From Diphasiastrum complanatum (lineage: Eukaryota > Streptophyta > Lycopodiopsida > Lycopodiales > Lycopodiaceae), in contig CM055092.1 of NCBI GenBank assembly GCA_029204225.1, forward strand, positions 29,128,359-29,192,358: a DNA stretch of 64,000 nt, given 5' to 3'. Both the position numbers and the translations under genes were made by a program. A model generated the notes under the pieces. It searched no databases, had not been told where the DNA came from, and saw nothing but the letters and a program-made list of their open reading frames with translations. Of this stretch, positions 39,060 to 51,714 are shown piece by piece; positions within the stretch are counted from its first letter, which is position 1, and each line of letters starts with the position of its first letter.

Positions 39060-40392
39060 CTATAATAACGCATCACATAATATAGGGATTCCTCCATCAA
39101 AATATATCTCTATATCTTCATGAGTTGATCCCTCATCAAAGACTACATCCCTACTTATGATTACTTTCTTACCCTCCAAGTCATATAACCTGTATCCCTT
39201 CTCTTGATTATCATAACCAAGAAATAAACACTTGGTCGCCTTAGAATCCGATTTACTCCTTGAATCCTTAGGTATGTAAGAATAAGCAATACTCCCAAAC
39301 ACTCTCAAATGACTTACATCTGGCTTCCGACCCGTGTAAGCTTTCTCTGGAGTTCGATTCTCTACAACCTTTGTAGGACTTCGATTCAAAAAATAACCTG
39401 CACTCCTTGCAGTTTCTACTATAGACTGGTTCTTTCTTTCTGCAACTCCATTTTGTTGAGGCGTGTCCGTATTTGCAAATTTTCTCTTTATACCTTGATC
39501 CTTGCAAAACATCTGAAATTCCGTAGAAAGATACTTTCCCCCTTTGTCCGAGCGAAGTATCTTAATTTGTCTATCTGTTTCTTCTTCCACCTGTATCTTA
39601 AACCATGTGATATACTTGAAAGCTTCACCCTTATTCTTCAAAAGATAGATCATGTCTTCCTAGAATAGTCATCCACAAACACCATAAAATAACTTGCTCC
39701 CCCATAAGATTGAGTCCTCATAGGACCACACAAATCTGTATGAACAAGTTCTAGAACATTTTTCGCTTTGAATGTACTAGGCAAAAATTTCTTCATATGA
39801 TGCTTGCCTAACACACAACCTTCATAAACCTTGTGATCAGAAACGACTTGAGATAAACCTGTAACCATGTTAAATTTCCTCAAGACTTGTAGACTTTTGT
39901 AATTCAGATGTCCAAACCTTTCGGGCCATAACTTACTCAATGATCCAGTATCCGCAACACTTGCATGATGATCCATCACCTGAGCTTGAAGTTTATACAA
40001 CCGCCCTGCAAGTATGCCCTCAGCTACTACTTCATTATTTTTCCTCTTGATGAGACATCGTTGTTCATCAAACTGCACCACCATGTGTTGCTTTGCAATA
40101 GTTGATACTGAGAGTAAGTTTTTCTTGATTCCTGGTACATGAAGCACATCTTATATGTTTCCAATCTTCCTTGTACTTGTACTTTTCCAACTCCCTTTAT
40201 ATCATATGTGTAGTTGTCTCCCAACTTCACATTTGACCCATCATCTAATTTTTGAAAATTAGATAGCCAGTCTCGCCTAGGTGTCATGTGCTTCAAAGCT
40301 CCTAAATCATCAAACCAATAGGCAGCTTCCTTCGAGAAGCCACCACCAGAAGATGTTGATGCCGAAAACAACTCATAGTCTTCAAGATCCAA
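39060..40392 (-). pseudogene. Copia-G protease and integrase
   Basis: Protease (40392-40027): YWFDDLGALKHMTPRRDW, where the DSGA active site reads DDLGA, so probably dead. Integrase: HVPGIKKNLLSVSTIAKQ, ERFGHLNYKSLQVLRKF, a damaged CxxC (YEGCVLGKHHMKKF), ELVHTDLCGPM, VFVDDYSRKT, then a stop and frame change at about 39650, RSDKGGKYLSTEF (second D kept), TPQQNGVAERKNQSI, FLNRSPTKVVENRTPEKAYT, CLFLGYDNQEKGYRLYD and ISRDVVFDEGS. The late part is unusually long and open. Confidence 0.85.
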
Positions 40393-40399
40393 AGTGATA

Positions 40400-41148
40400 G
40401 AAATGAAACAAAATAATCCTATTTGATCCTAGAAATATGGAGAAAGCACCTACTTAAGATCCAAACAAGATCTAGAAGCTAGATTACTAATCAATGCATT
40501 GATTCCTAGCTTATCTTGGCTTGAACTCATGAATTAGCTCCAAAACTCTTCACACGTGTGAAAGTACAGCCTGCTGCTGCCTGTGTACTGTACCTGCAAC
40601 TCCAAACTCATTCAATCATCACAAAAAATCATATGCCAATAGCATTCATCAATCAAATCATAGACTCAAACTAGTCAAGAAGGAAAATCTCGATTTTGCT
40701 CATTATTAGATGGAAATCCCATCACATATTTATACATGTAGAGCTTAGATCCGAGCATTTCAGGTTTTTTATGCATTCATCATAATCTAACCCTAACATG
40801 TAACCTAAAGATCCACTTGATCCACCATATTTAGGGTCAATGCCTTGAGATCCAAAAACAATGAGAGAAATGCTATTTTTAGCTCCTACTTTTTCTCTAC
40901 CCTATCTATGCACTCTTTGGACATATACCAAAGGTAGCATTCCAAAGCTAGGTTAATGATTTGACTTAGAATAAGGTATCCTATGCTTTTGGCACGTGTG
41001 ACATCCATGCTTCACTAATGCATGCAATAATCATTGCCATATTGCATGACTTTTTAATTATTTCATGCATGCATTTGTCTCACTAATACTGGCAATCACA
41101 TCACTTAATATTAAAACAAGACCGTTGCATTGCCACAATTTTCTTAAC
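40400..41148 (-). repeat. Probable LTR (minus strand), boundaries approximate
   Basis: On the minus strand the sequence starts TGTTAAGAAAATTGTGG at 41149, a typical LTR terminus. A TATA-like tataaatatg lies at about 40726-40735 (minus) and a CACACGTGTG palindrome at 40551-40560. It is upstream of Copia-G and may be its 5' LTR, although no primer-binding site or gag separates them. No second copy is present. Confidence 0.45.
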
Positions 41149-42911
41149 AGGTCCCCCTCTGAGCACCTTTGTGGGAAGGACTTTTTCCCTCCATGTGAAA
41201 GCATTGTTTACTTTGTTTTTTTGTAAATTGTATTTTCATGCACCTTTTAGGAATGTGTGAGAAAAAAAGGAAAGTTTTTTTAACATGCACCTTTACCTTT
41301 TTGCACTCAACTTTTGGTGTTCGAAAGGTGCAAGTAAATTTTTTTTTTAGTGATGATACTTCATTTCCCCCACAAATCCCACTATAGGAAGCACCTCCAA
41401 TTTGTTCATTAAAAATCTCAAAGTTGATTCTACAAATAAAAAATGTGATTATGTAAGATTGGATGTAAGGTAATGTACCTATTTTCAAATCTTGTCTTGG
41501 AAATGTAGCACGGGGGGGTTAACATTTCCTTTTCTTATCTCAATGATTGAATTGTGTGCATGTGGAGAGAGATGACAACACTGATAACATATATATTGTC
41601 TTGGAAATGTGACATGGGGGGGGGGGGGGGGGGTTTAACATTTTTTTTCTATCTCAATAATGGAACTGTGCATGTGGAGAGAGATGACAACATGAAAACA
41701 TCTATTTGTGAATGTACATAGATAATCTTAATTGATGATAGTTTTTGGTGCGTCACGCGGGTTGAACTTAGGCATGAATGCAAGCATGCAAGAAAATGAG
41801 GGTGTCATTTTATTGCTATTAATGACTTGCATCTAAAGGTGCGCCTAAAACTTGGTCATGCATGCAAAAGAGGTCAATTAATTGCTATCTACGACTTGCA
41901 TATAGAGGTGCATCTAAAGGATTCAATTCTTGCAATGAAGTCTTTACTAGCAATGAGGCAAAGCTTTTTGCACGCATATACCCTTATTATTAGGGCTTGA
42001 CTTTATTGTTGACTTTTGTTTCAATTCTGTTAACCAACTCAATACGTGGTACTATTTCCTTTTGTAGAGCAATGCCTAAAACGTTAATCAACTAATTGTT
42101 CACAGCCACAATGTAATTTGTAAAAACAAAAGTAGTGGACCCCTATCCTAGTAATATAGAATCATCTAACCATTCCTAATAGCAAAGTTTCAAATACAAT
42201 TATGGTTTTCACAAAACTGATCGTAGTAGGAAACTCCAAAATATTGCAAATACTGAATTTCATAATTTAAAAAAAAGGATTCTTAAATGATTGCCCTAGA
42301 AAATTGATGACTCTAATTATGCTAGCCAAAGGTGGAAGAAACATTCTTAATCAAGCTTGCAGATTGTTTTTGTGATCCGATTGATACTCTATCAACTAGT
42401 GAATTATATGAGAAAGAAAAGTTGAAAAAACACATGCATGACTTGGGAGTGGAAAATTGAAATGAAGAGGTTGGAATCTAGATATGAGTTATGACGATTT
42501 GGCATAAGCAATTTTGCTAAAAACGAATAAACTTAATAGACCTCATTCTCTTAAACAAATTGGGAGGTTAGTTGTTGTGTTGATAATGTAAAATCAGTTT
42601 TGAAATGGTGGTGCCTCACAGAACGTAACCTGTGGGGCAAATTTTTTTATGACAAAAAAACTTTCCAGGCACCTTTCGGACGTCGGAAAGGTGCACGTAA
42701 ATTTTTTTTCTGTTTACACACACCTTCCGTTTGGAAGGTGCATGTAAAAAAAAATTTACCTCTAAAAAAAAGAAAAAAAAAAATGTGAAAACTGAATTCA
42801 CGCAAGGGAAGGGCCAGCTCCTCGGCCCTTCCTGCAGAAGTCTCTGCGCCCTCGGGCCTCCACCCTCGGGCGCACAAACTTTCGAGGCGAAAGGGCCTCA
42901 GAGCCGGACCT
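41149..42911. mobile_element. Non-autonomous DNA-transposon-like element with long diverged TIRs
   Basis: The left end aggtccccctctgagcacct and the reverse complement of the right end aggtccggctctgaggccct match at 16 of 20 positions. Inside both ends, in inverted orientation, are related blocks: a small hairpin or half-hairpin of gcacctttc...gaaaggtgc type next to taaattttttt (41.24-41.35 kb left; 42.66-42.78 kb right). Arms of about 250 bp are therefore related, a foldback or MULE-like layout. There is no transposase frame. No clear target duplication is seen at the edges, so the exact class is undecided. Confidence 0.6.
41492..41700 (+). repeat. Tandem ~104-bp duplication with poly-G tract
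   Basis: Two units starting ttgtcttggaaatgt at 41492 and 41596 share taacattt, tctatctcaat and gcatgtggagagagatgaca. The first contains 7 G, the second an 18-G run (41616-41633). The G run is a likely site of length variation or sequencing error. Confidence 0.85.
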
Positions 42912-44855
42912 TCTCCCCCAAGCATTTCCACAAGCCTTTATTAATCCCTTTTCAAAATTGTTATAATACAAGTACGAAAATTGTTTTAAAGGGAATTTGT
43001 ACTTCGAACTATAACTTTGGGGTAAATTATGAATAGGGAAAATAGACCTAACTGAATAGCAATATATTGCAGCATGAAAATATAGTACTCAGATGCTTCT
43101 TGTAATCGATTAAAAACCATCAACAGAAGTCTGTCGCCTTGAGCTTTCCTGAAAAAGCGAGTAAACAGGCTTGTACTTAGGCACAATCAATCACAACAAC
43201 AAATCATCCGCTTCTCTCGCTTATTCATTCATTCCTTCATTTTATTCATTTATTTGTTCCTTCCTTCATTCCTCTGTTCAATCCTTCCTTTGTCGATCGA
43301 TCGATCTCGTTCGTTCATAGCAAATGCAAAGTTAAGTGGAAGAGGAAAGTGAAGCCAAAGCTGATATCTTAATGACACGGAACAATTCAAATTCTCTACC
43401 GTTGGATTTGCTTATTAACGTTCAGATCTCATCATGCTTTTAAGATTAACCATTGAAAAAGTCCAAGTGTCCAACATGCCATCTGATAAACATCTAATGG
43501 CTATGGAAGGTGGCCTTGGACCAAGCCTAAAAGGTTGAGACCGCATTCAGTTTTTATCCTTTTACGTTGACTTTTTTCTAAACTCCATTGATCAACCTCA
43601 ACACATAGTATTGCCTTTGCAAGGCAAGGCTAACAATGTTATCGATCATGATGCATCATCATTGGATGATTCGACATCGCACAATACATTGCTCGATTGA
43701 TGATCTCATCTTCACCATCACCATCAGCCAAGGAACAATAGCTTATTGATAATGAAGTCATAGGAGATATATAGAGAGAGTTACAAATAGACTCGTTTTG
43801 TAGCATGATCATATTGTAACAAATGACATTGATGATATCAATGCGGTAGCAAATAAATGATAATGTACTGCAACTTACTATACTGTCCATTACATCAATG
43901 AGGGACCATGTGATCACACACATTAGTAACAAAACTACTCCAAGATAGGTATGGAATGCATTGAGGCGATAATATGAAACCTGAAATCCTTGATGCATCT
44001 TGTTCCTGAGAAGTAAGATGAATAGCATCAGGATAAAGACAAATGAGAGTATGCTAAACTACTTCACATGAATAAAGACACTATGTCATGATCTTCATTC
44101 AATGGGAGAAGTAATCATTAGCGGCATTGCTGAGTGCGTGTGACTGTGTGTTTTTACCTCTCCTCACTACTAAGAATGTCCCTAAATATCTATAAATCAG
44201 ACACTACATCTGCCTATGGGGTTTTTCTTACGGCTTGAAAGAAGTACGCATTCTTGCAACTATGTGAAACATAAACTGCAAACTAGCTAGATAAACCTTC
44301 CTCTTGTCTCTCCGAAGCTTTCATCAAGAACTATACATATCTCATGCTTCTCAAAATGGTTTGCCAACAATATTCGAAAATGAAGGCTGAATGTAGCAAG
44401 AGATACAAAAGGAACATTATTCAACCCATAATGAAATAGAAAGCAACCAGAAAAGGATAGATCTCATATAGGATAATGAAAGGCTTTGAATGAGCCTTGC
44501 TAGCTAGTACAATGATAGTCAAATTAGTAACAATTGTGGATAGCTTTTCCACATAACTCCCATCTCTCCAACATCACACTTACACTACCCCAAGTTTTGA
44601 TACACCTGCCTATGCTAGAAACGATTTGAATTTGTCATTCAACACTTTCATATCTCATTGGGGAGTTCCAAATTTTAAGTGTATAAAGAATTTCCAGAGT
44701 GCATAACGCTGGGTCACACAAATTACAAGAACATCGGTTGCAACCCAACAGCAAAAAGATAGTGCGACATGTTGGATCCTGTAGAAACAAAGCTTTCACA
44801 CTGGCTGCACTTGCAAACCCACATTTTTGTAGAGCCAATATCCAATTAGAACCCT
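42912..44855. other. Intergenic DNA and 3' flank of the P450 reductase
   Basis: No recognisable gene. There is a cattc/ccttc-rich stretch with cgatcgatcgatc at about 43200-43310, and a CCGTTGGATTTG motif at about 43400. The part closest to 44855 should include the 3' UTR of the minus-strand reductase; no polyadenylation signal is assignable. Confidence 0.45.
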
Positions 44856-47800
44856 TCACCATACATCCCGTAGGTATCGACCATCAGTCTGGAGTTTTTT
44901 CACAATGGCTTCAGCCTTCGAGCTCTCTACAGATTCCTGTATGCAATACCCAACATCTAAGAAAGAGAAGCAGCCAGAATAGTTTGATATTGGTAAATAA
45001 TCAAAGCATGTCATGATGCCAAAAAAGAGCTATATTTGAATGCATCAGTAGATACAAAGATGTCATTACTTGCTGCTGTACAATTTCATGCAGTGTTCGG
45101 TGTACATCTCTTGCCATCCCCTTCGCATCTCCGCATACATATAGGTAGCCACCACTTGAAATCAAATTCCATACAATGCTTGCCTGCAAAATGCACGCAC
45201 TTGAATTAGCTGCTTTTATCAGACAAGAACAAGCATCCAAAATTATGATATCAGTTCAGGATGACATGGTCAGACCTGTTCCATCATTTTGTTCTGAACA
45301 TATTCTTTAGTCGAACCCTCCCGAGAGAATGCAACAATTAAGGTTGATATGGTTCCTTTAGCCACGTAATTGTTTAGCTCCTCCTCATAGATGAAATCCT
45401 GAAGTTTCCAAAATAAAAACATAAAGTCTAGAAGCAATGTATACTAACCAGCATAACCTCATATGTTGAGGAATTAAAATCTAATACTTAATTGTTCTCC
45501 AGTGATAGTAGTAATGCCTATTTGATAGGTTGACCTAAGTCCACATGTATAATTGTGATGGCCAATGTCCATAGTAAACTCGGCATGTAATTAGGCTCAA
45601 CATGTATAGAGTTTAATGATACTAAATTTATTAGAGCCACAAATAATCAAAATAAGTGACAGGTGGCAGTAAGTGTGGCAGCCATGATACATTCAGATTT
45701 AATTTTATCTTTCATTAAGTGATACCATAATTTAACGACACCATGTAACTGGTTGTCCCCCCTGAATAGACAAATTAAATAAAACAGTAGGCAAATGTGT
45801 TTGGAAGCTTTCTACACAGGACAAAATGGCAATAAATTTTCGAACATTGACATGTTCTTAGAAAAATTATTTTCTGCCCATCTGGCCTTCCATGCCATGT
45901 TTATGCTGTTTCTGGACCCCTAGAATTCCATTCTAGAAAGACTACTGATTGGGGCTAAAATCGGTCCCGGATGCCAACATAATCTCCACCTTACTGGAAA
46001 GTGCCAATAATAAAAAAGCATGTGACTCACAGGGACCTCATGATCCCAATTGAATGGAAACATGTGGCTACATAAAAAAATGTACATAAGAAAAAAACAT
46101 TTTCAAGCCCAATGGAATCATCCCAGTCATACCACTTGACTTCATATGTAATGATATGTCAGTGTAACAATTTACCATGCAGAAGAGTTTAGCCTTGGAG
46201 ATAGAGGATAGCACTTAACCTGTTGGCGGTTTCGGCATCCAAAGTAAAGAATCGCTGGGCCAAGTCTTTGACCACTATCCTGAAGAGCAGCTCTTTCCTG
46301 AATAAAAACAGTGCATACCCTTGCTCAAGAAGGAGCTTTGAAAAGCATATACAGTCAACCTCAACGCAATTTTTCCTCTCAACTCTTTGGCATCCAAACA
46401 AAACCTATAACTCCATCAGGGTTTACTTGCTGACAATATAATGGCACCATAGACAGTTTAGCTTACTTTGTTATTTTGATACGCTCAACTTGGTACCAGA
46501 AAAATAGGTTGGGTGGGAAACACTTCCCTTAAAGCTCAAATCTCCAGATATATCCTTTCCCTATTTGTCTGCTGTTATTATAAAATGCTAAAACTTGACT
46601 GGCTCCACAGATTTACACATTCCCGATATTTTTTATTCTATGATGGTACAGTAACGTATATTTCCACCTTTTACTGATTCCCTTTTCATATTTGGGCTGA
46701 TTAGCGTGATATTAATATTTTTGGCAGCAGTTACTACATGAATGTTCCAATAGGAGTTGTCTTTTCACATAAATCTTAACAGTTAGTTCATGTTGCACCC
46801 CAAATTACACTTTGCATTTTCTCCTATTTGTGTCTTGACATGTTGATTTGCTCATAACTCATACCCAAACCTAATACTCAAGGCAAATCCATTAGTGTTT
46901 GGAATGATTAGAAATTTTCAAGCCATTTTTAGGCTAAGGGCGATTCTCATGACTTAAGATCGCAAATGGGAAGATTGTGCGGACCACTATTAGTAGGAAA
47001 AACAATTTTTTCTGGAAAAGATGAAATTAAAGCATAAGCCTTCAAGCAAGTTGAGAGTTGAAACAGACTTTATGCAACTAATGCAATTCCTTCACAGATT
47101 CCTTATCACAAGGACCTAATATCCATATCAAGCAGCATAAAAATAATATTGGCAAGCATTCCTTAAAATCTCATCATAGCCCAAGCTTATGCCATTCAAG
47201 AGAATGAAACACTATAGGTAGAGTACCTGCAAAAATCCTCGGAAGGGTGCTAATCCAGTTCCAGGCCCCACCATGACAACAGGAATGGCTGGGTCTGCTG
47301 GTAGTTTAAAATTGGACTGCCGAACAAAAATTGGAGCACAACTACAGTTCTCTCTCGACTCTTCTGCAGGGATAGCTTCCTGAAACAGCATGCAATGTGC
47401 TCAGAAAAGGATATAATTTAAGTAAGCAGTAGCACATCAACCATGAACCAGCAAGCACAAATCTTGCTAGGGCACCTTCATCCATGTGGAGCAAACACCT
47501 TTGTGGATACGGCCAGTGGCGCTAGGTCCGTATACTAAAGCACAGGTCACATGAATACGAGAAGGAGCAAATCTGCCATTGTAGTATCAAAGTAAGAATA
47601 AGAGGCTAGCTACAATAAAAGACTTCTTGATATAACAAGGTTAAAATACTGTGAACAGAATAACATCTGCACCTTGGGGATGAAGAAATGGAATAATATC
47701 TTGGCTGTAGACGTGGAGCAACTGCAGCAAAAAAGGCTCCAAGAGAAACTTTGACAGAGGGAAAATCAGTCATGACTTCCAATACACTGCGCTGGCTTAT

Positions 47801-50800
47801 CAACACATACTGAGCGTAATCATCCTGAAAATACCTTGTTACTTTAAGATAAACTCACAAGACAGACAATAATCAAAGCCGGCTTGTTTCCTACATCAAC
47901 TGCAACCAAGAGCTACACTACGCTTAGCCAGAATAGCAGGTGGAAAAAAATTGTCATTCACCTTTCCCTTAAGGGAGGCAAGATAGGTAAGACGCTCTGC
48001 TTCTTTGGGGTCGGATGCATAAGCTGCTAATACTGCAAGTACAGCCTGTTCAAGTATGCAAGTAATTGATTCTTTCAGCTCTATGAACATGATGCAAATA
48101 GACGATCTAAGCACAACCTCCCCTATGATCTAGCATAAATATTAACCTTGCGAGGGGGGCTCAACAAGTCAGCATAGCGCGCAAGGGCCTTCTTCAGAGT
48201 ACAAGGGCCAGGAAAAGGTGGTGGCAGTGATCCACTGCCACCAGATAGTGGCAGACCATCTTCTGAGTCCCCATGAAGCGAAAAGATCGTATCTAGTGAA
48301 TATCCTAGAAGATTGGCTGCTTCTTGGACAGTCTCAGAAGCGTTTTCAGCATAAACCCCGACATGATCTCCAGTCTCGTATCTGTCAAAACAATGCATGA
48401 AAGTTCAATCCATTTTGCTGTAAGAACTCTGAGGTGACAGGTTTCACCAGTGACAACAAAATGTATCTTATTTACCAAACTTTAGCACGTGCAATACAAA
48501 TTTTCATGAGACACACACAAAAGAGAGAATTGAAAAACCCAAATGGCTTGGAATCATTCACAGCAAGATTCCTTCATTATCCAGAAACTATATCCAAGGG
48601 TTGGCTCAGTTCGTTAGCTTGGCATCCAAAGTTTCTTTGGTCCCAGGTTCAAGCCCCCCTTGGAGACCAAGATGCATTATCCAGAAACAATGTCATCTCT
48701 GACATCATAGCAGGATTTTAGATAATCACAAGCACTCACGTTATGCTGGTATCGGAGATATCAAACTCCAAGTGGATACAAGATCGCTCCGAGAGAGGTG
48801 TGTGCAACTCTTTGCGAACTGCGACATGTGCTCTGCATCATAATAAATGGGTTACAATTGGAGAACTTTGAAAGAATTATGACTCTGCAAGGCCCTATTT
48901 CTCCATTCTCAGAAAGGACCAAAAACAAACTTGAAAAATTGGGCATAAGTTACCTGCAAGGGTGGTTGATATCAATGATTTCGCCCTTCTTTCTCACATA
49001 ATTCTCTTCAAAGGCCTTGGTTCCTTCTTCATGAAGGACTAACCGGTACTCGGGGATTGAAGCAACATATGGGGTGGTATTTGTAGGCTCATCATGTTCA
49101 TCCCGAAGCAAAGAATCAAGCTCCGGCCATAACTGCTCTCGCCTGCACATATCTTTATAAAGCTTGGCCCTTACAAGCTAATGTGATAGTCAACTGCTGC
49201 GATAGGGTACCAAAAGATCTAAAGAAAGGACTAAACTGTACCAGGCAGAGAAGTCATCTTCTATGCATTGATCATCGTCACCAATTCCACATTGAATCAG
49301 GCGTTTGCCACCTATCCTTCCAGGCAATAACACACATTACTTCTTGCCGTCTCAAACATAACCACCATCATGCTAGGCTCTACCTATCAAAATAGCAGCT
49401 AACATTGTAGAACTAGATCTAAAACATAGTCATAAAGTGATTTGAATCGATTCATTTTTTTTTATTTTCTTCACAAATCAGGTTGTCTGACACCCTAATA
49501 AGCAATTTCTTGTTGAATATCGACTTTGAATCCCAATTGGTTGTTCCTATGATCTGAAAAAGATACATCAATTTGAATTGTTACACAGCCAATTCATTTT
49601 TTCAAACCACCTAACCTTGTGTAGAAAGGGACTCGTCAATGACCTTAGCAACCTGCATTGTGCAATTTTCATGGCTCCTTATTAGCATGAGGAACTTCAG
49701 ACACAAAATTGAGCACAATCCAGCAACTGCTAAAGTTATATTTGGAATCAGCAATAAGATTAAAAGGACAGCTATCACCCGTACTTTGTTGAAGTGCTCA
49801 TATTGCCGGTTGCCAAGACCAAATACTGCATACGTGAGATCTAAAAGCCAATGCCCTTTCTCTGCTTCTCCCTACAAGACATGGGCAAGCTCTTCAATAT
49901 GTATAGCATGAAGCCCCACAATATATACAGTAGTATTTAACAAAATACCGTGCAACAGTAATTATGCATTAGATAGTTGATGTTTACCTCTGTAAGCCAT
50001 TTGTAGAAACGTGCAGCATTATCTGTGGGTTCCCCGTCACCATATCTATAGCAGAAACATTACGCATACAATTCAGCAAGGATGTATTGCTATGGAAAAG
50101 TGTCTGCATTACAAAGCACAGCCTGGATACATAGAAACTGTCATCAAACATCCAAGAATAACTTGAAACCATGGGTGTGCAGTGTGTTTGAACACTCCCA
50201 CAAAACCACTGTGTTCTGAAGTTAGTAACTTTATATTTTTTTCAATCTGACTTTCTTCGAGAAAAAGAACGCTGTGGTATTGGAATAAGGATTCTACAAC
50301 TGCATTCCATTGCAACTGAGCTTAAAACATATTAAAGCATATCATCTTTCATACTCCTAATATTGCAATACTTCCTTCCACTATCCAATTTCCTAAACTG
50401 AATCAGACTAGCTTAGGGCACTTACGTGGCTAGCATGAAAATCGCTAATTTCTCCTTTTGAAGTTTCTTTTCATACTGTCCATCATCAGCTGCATAATTA
50501 TCCTAAAAATTATACATTTGAAGTTTAGAATCTTGCCGTAGAATCAAAGCACATGAATATGAGCATTCCGAGACGTCTCAGAACAAAATCTACAAAAGAA
50601 AAAGAGAATTGCCCTCCGTATACAGAGCAGTAATCCTATAACCAACTACTACATCTCATAACAAAATGTCCAGAAGACAAAGAATAACATACTTGACAAT
50701 GTCCTCATGATGCGTTTGGGTCAGATAGTTGACTCCCCCATCACTAGCTCAATCATATATTGACCAAAACTACCAAACTACAATCTACAACTGTCAATTG

Positions 50801-51621
50801 AATTCTAAGCATATTGCCGTTACTCCTAATGTATCCTTACCAGATCAACAACCTTGAACAACACCTTGTTATCATATCTTGATTTGCCCTCTTCTGCCAG
50901 AGCCTGTGTAATCAGCCAGTCCAAAACCCACATAAAATCATTCCACTTTACACAAAGTTTTGTGTAATTTCCAAGACTAGACCATATTTCCACAAAACAT
51001 CAATAATTTGTGAGATTTCAATTCCTAGATCACATATTTCCACGTAATAACAATCCCGTGACAGATAACCCTGTAGTTGATCAATTATCTTCAAATTACT
51101 CAACGATTTACTGACCTTTGCAAAATAATAACCCTATAGCTCGTTAATTATTTTCAACTTGCTCAATGCTTTACTAAACATTGCAAAATAAAACCCTATA
51201 ATTCCCAAATGATCTTCAATTTACTCAATGATTTGCTTACCTTTGCAAAACCCTCTGCCGTTCCAGTCTGTGTTCCAAAAAACACAGTCACTTTCTTGTC
51301 ATATTTATCATCCTCATGTTCTTCCTCGGTGTCGACCGGCAATTTGTCAGAAAATGAATGCAGGGGCGCATTTTGGGGCTTGGTTTCGAGGCGGCGCCAA
51401 ATGAATAAGGTGAAGAAGAGGATGAGGGTGGCTGTGAAAGCCCCCAAAAGGAGATGAGGGGGAATGCCGGCCAAGGAATGGGTGGCAGAAAGGATGGATG
51501 TGAAATCCAGCTTGCTGTCGGCCAACCCTAGCAGCATGGTGAGATGCGACTCCGAAAAAGAACTCAGCGATGGCTGGCCTGCCTCCACGGAGTTGGAAGT
51601 TGCTGCAACCCCCCCCTTCAT
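44856..51621 (-). CDS. CPR: NADPH-cytochrome P450 reductase, 18 exons, complete
   Basis: An ER-anchored diflavin enzyme passing electrons from NADPH through FAD and FMN to cytochromes P450. Exons: 51621-51241, 50903-50841, 50502-50426, 50045-49988, 49871-49785, 49652-49616, 49311-49242, 49142-48954, 48832-48740, 48381-48147, 48045-47962, 47824-47673, 47572-47476, 47379-47227, 46297-46220, 45398-45276, 45183-45070, 44936-44856. All introns are GT-AG and frames join to 723 residues plus TGA. Residues 1-55 are Ser/Thr-rich; a membrane anchor lies at about 56-74 ([19 protein letters not shown]); FMN motifs [14 protein letters not shown] (114-127), [16 protein letters not shown] and [16 protein letters not shown] motifs [13 protein letters not shown] and [18 protein letters not shown] motifs [14 protein letters not shown] (579-592), YFGCRNR and [14 protein letters not shown]; and the conserved terminal Trp. 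The extended N-terminus resembles class II plant reductases. An in-frame ATG at 51714 would add 31 Leu-rich residues; 51621 gives the more typical length. It looks fully functional. Confidence 0.95.
48592..48674 (+). mobile_element. Short tRNA-related SINE, copy 1, in a CPR intron
   Basis: An 83-bp body flanked by 17-bp direct repeats (cattatccagaaactat at 48575-48591; cattatccagaaacaat at 48675-48691; one mismatch), a clear target-site duplication. It has a pol III A-box-like TGGCTCAGTTCGTTAG and a B-box-like GGTTCAAGCCC, spaced as in a tRNA. It lies in the intron between exons 9 and 10 of the reductase, antisense to it. It has no poly(A) tail. It is homologous to 58214-58303. Confidence 0.8.
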
Positions 51622-51714
51622 GCCTAGCGCACTGATTCCAGGGCGCGTCGCCAGATCCAGCAGCAGACGCAGCAGCAGCAGCAGGAAGAGGAGGAGGAGG
51701 AGAAGCAAAAACAC

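Larger units (their letters stand above)
38290..40392 (-). mobile_element. Copia-G: Ty1/copia pol remnant with RT deletion
   Basis: A minus-strand copia fragment: protease, integrase, a deleted RT, and the start of RNase H. Gag and primer site are absent. A large internal deletion fuses the integrase-RT connector (PTSEARRLPRWYYE) directly to the middle of RT (PRAWYTRIDTYF), removing roughly the first 130-150 RT residues while keeping the frame open. Confidence 0.85.

Noticed and set aside
42600-43036. Short Lys/Phe-rich open frames at the right end of the foldback-like element
   Set aside because: They are translations of A/T runs and hairpins within terminal repeats.
48592-48674. A functional tRNA gene
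   Set aside because: A- and B-box-like motifs are present, but the acceptor and anticodon stems do not form a standard cloverleaf by inspection, and target-site duplications point to a SINE.
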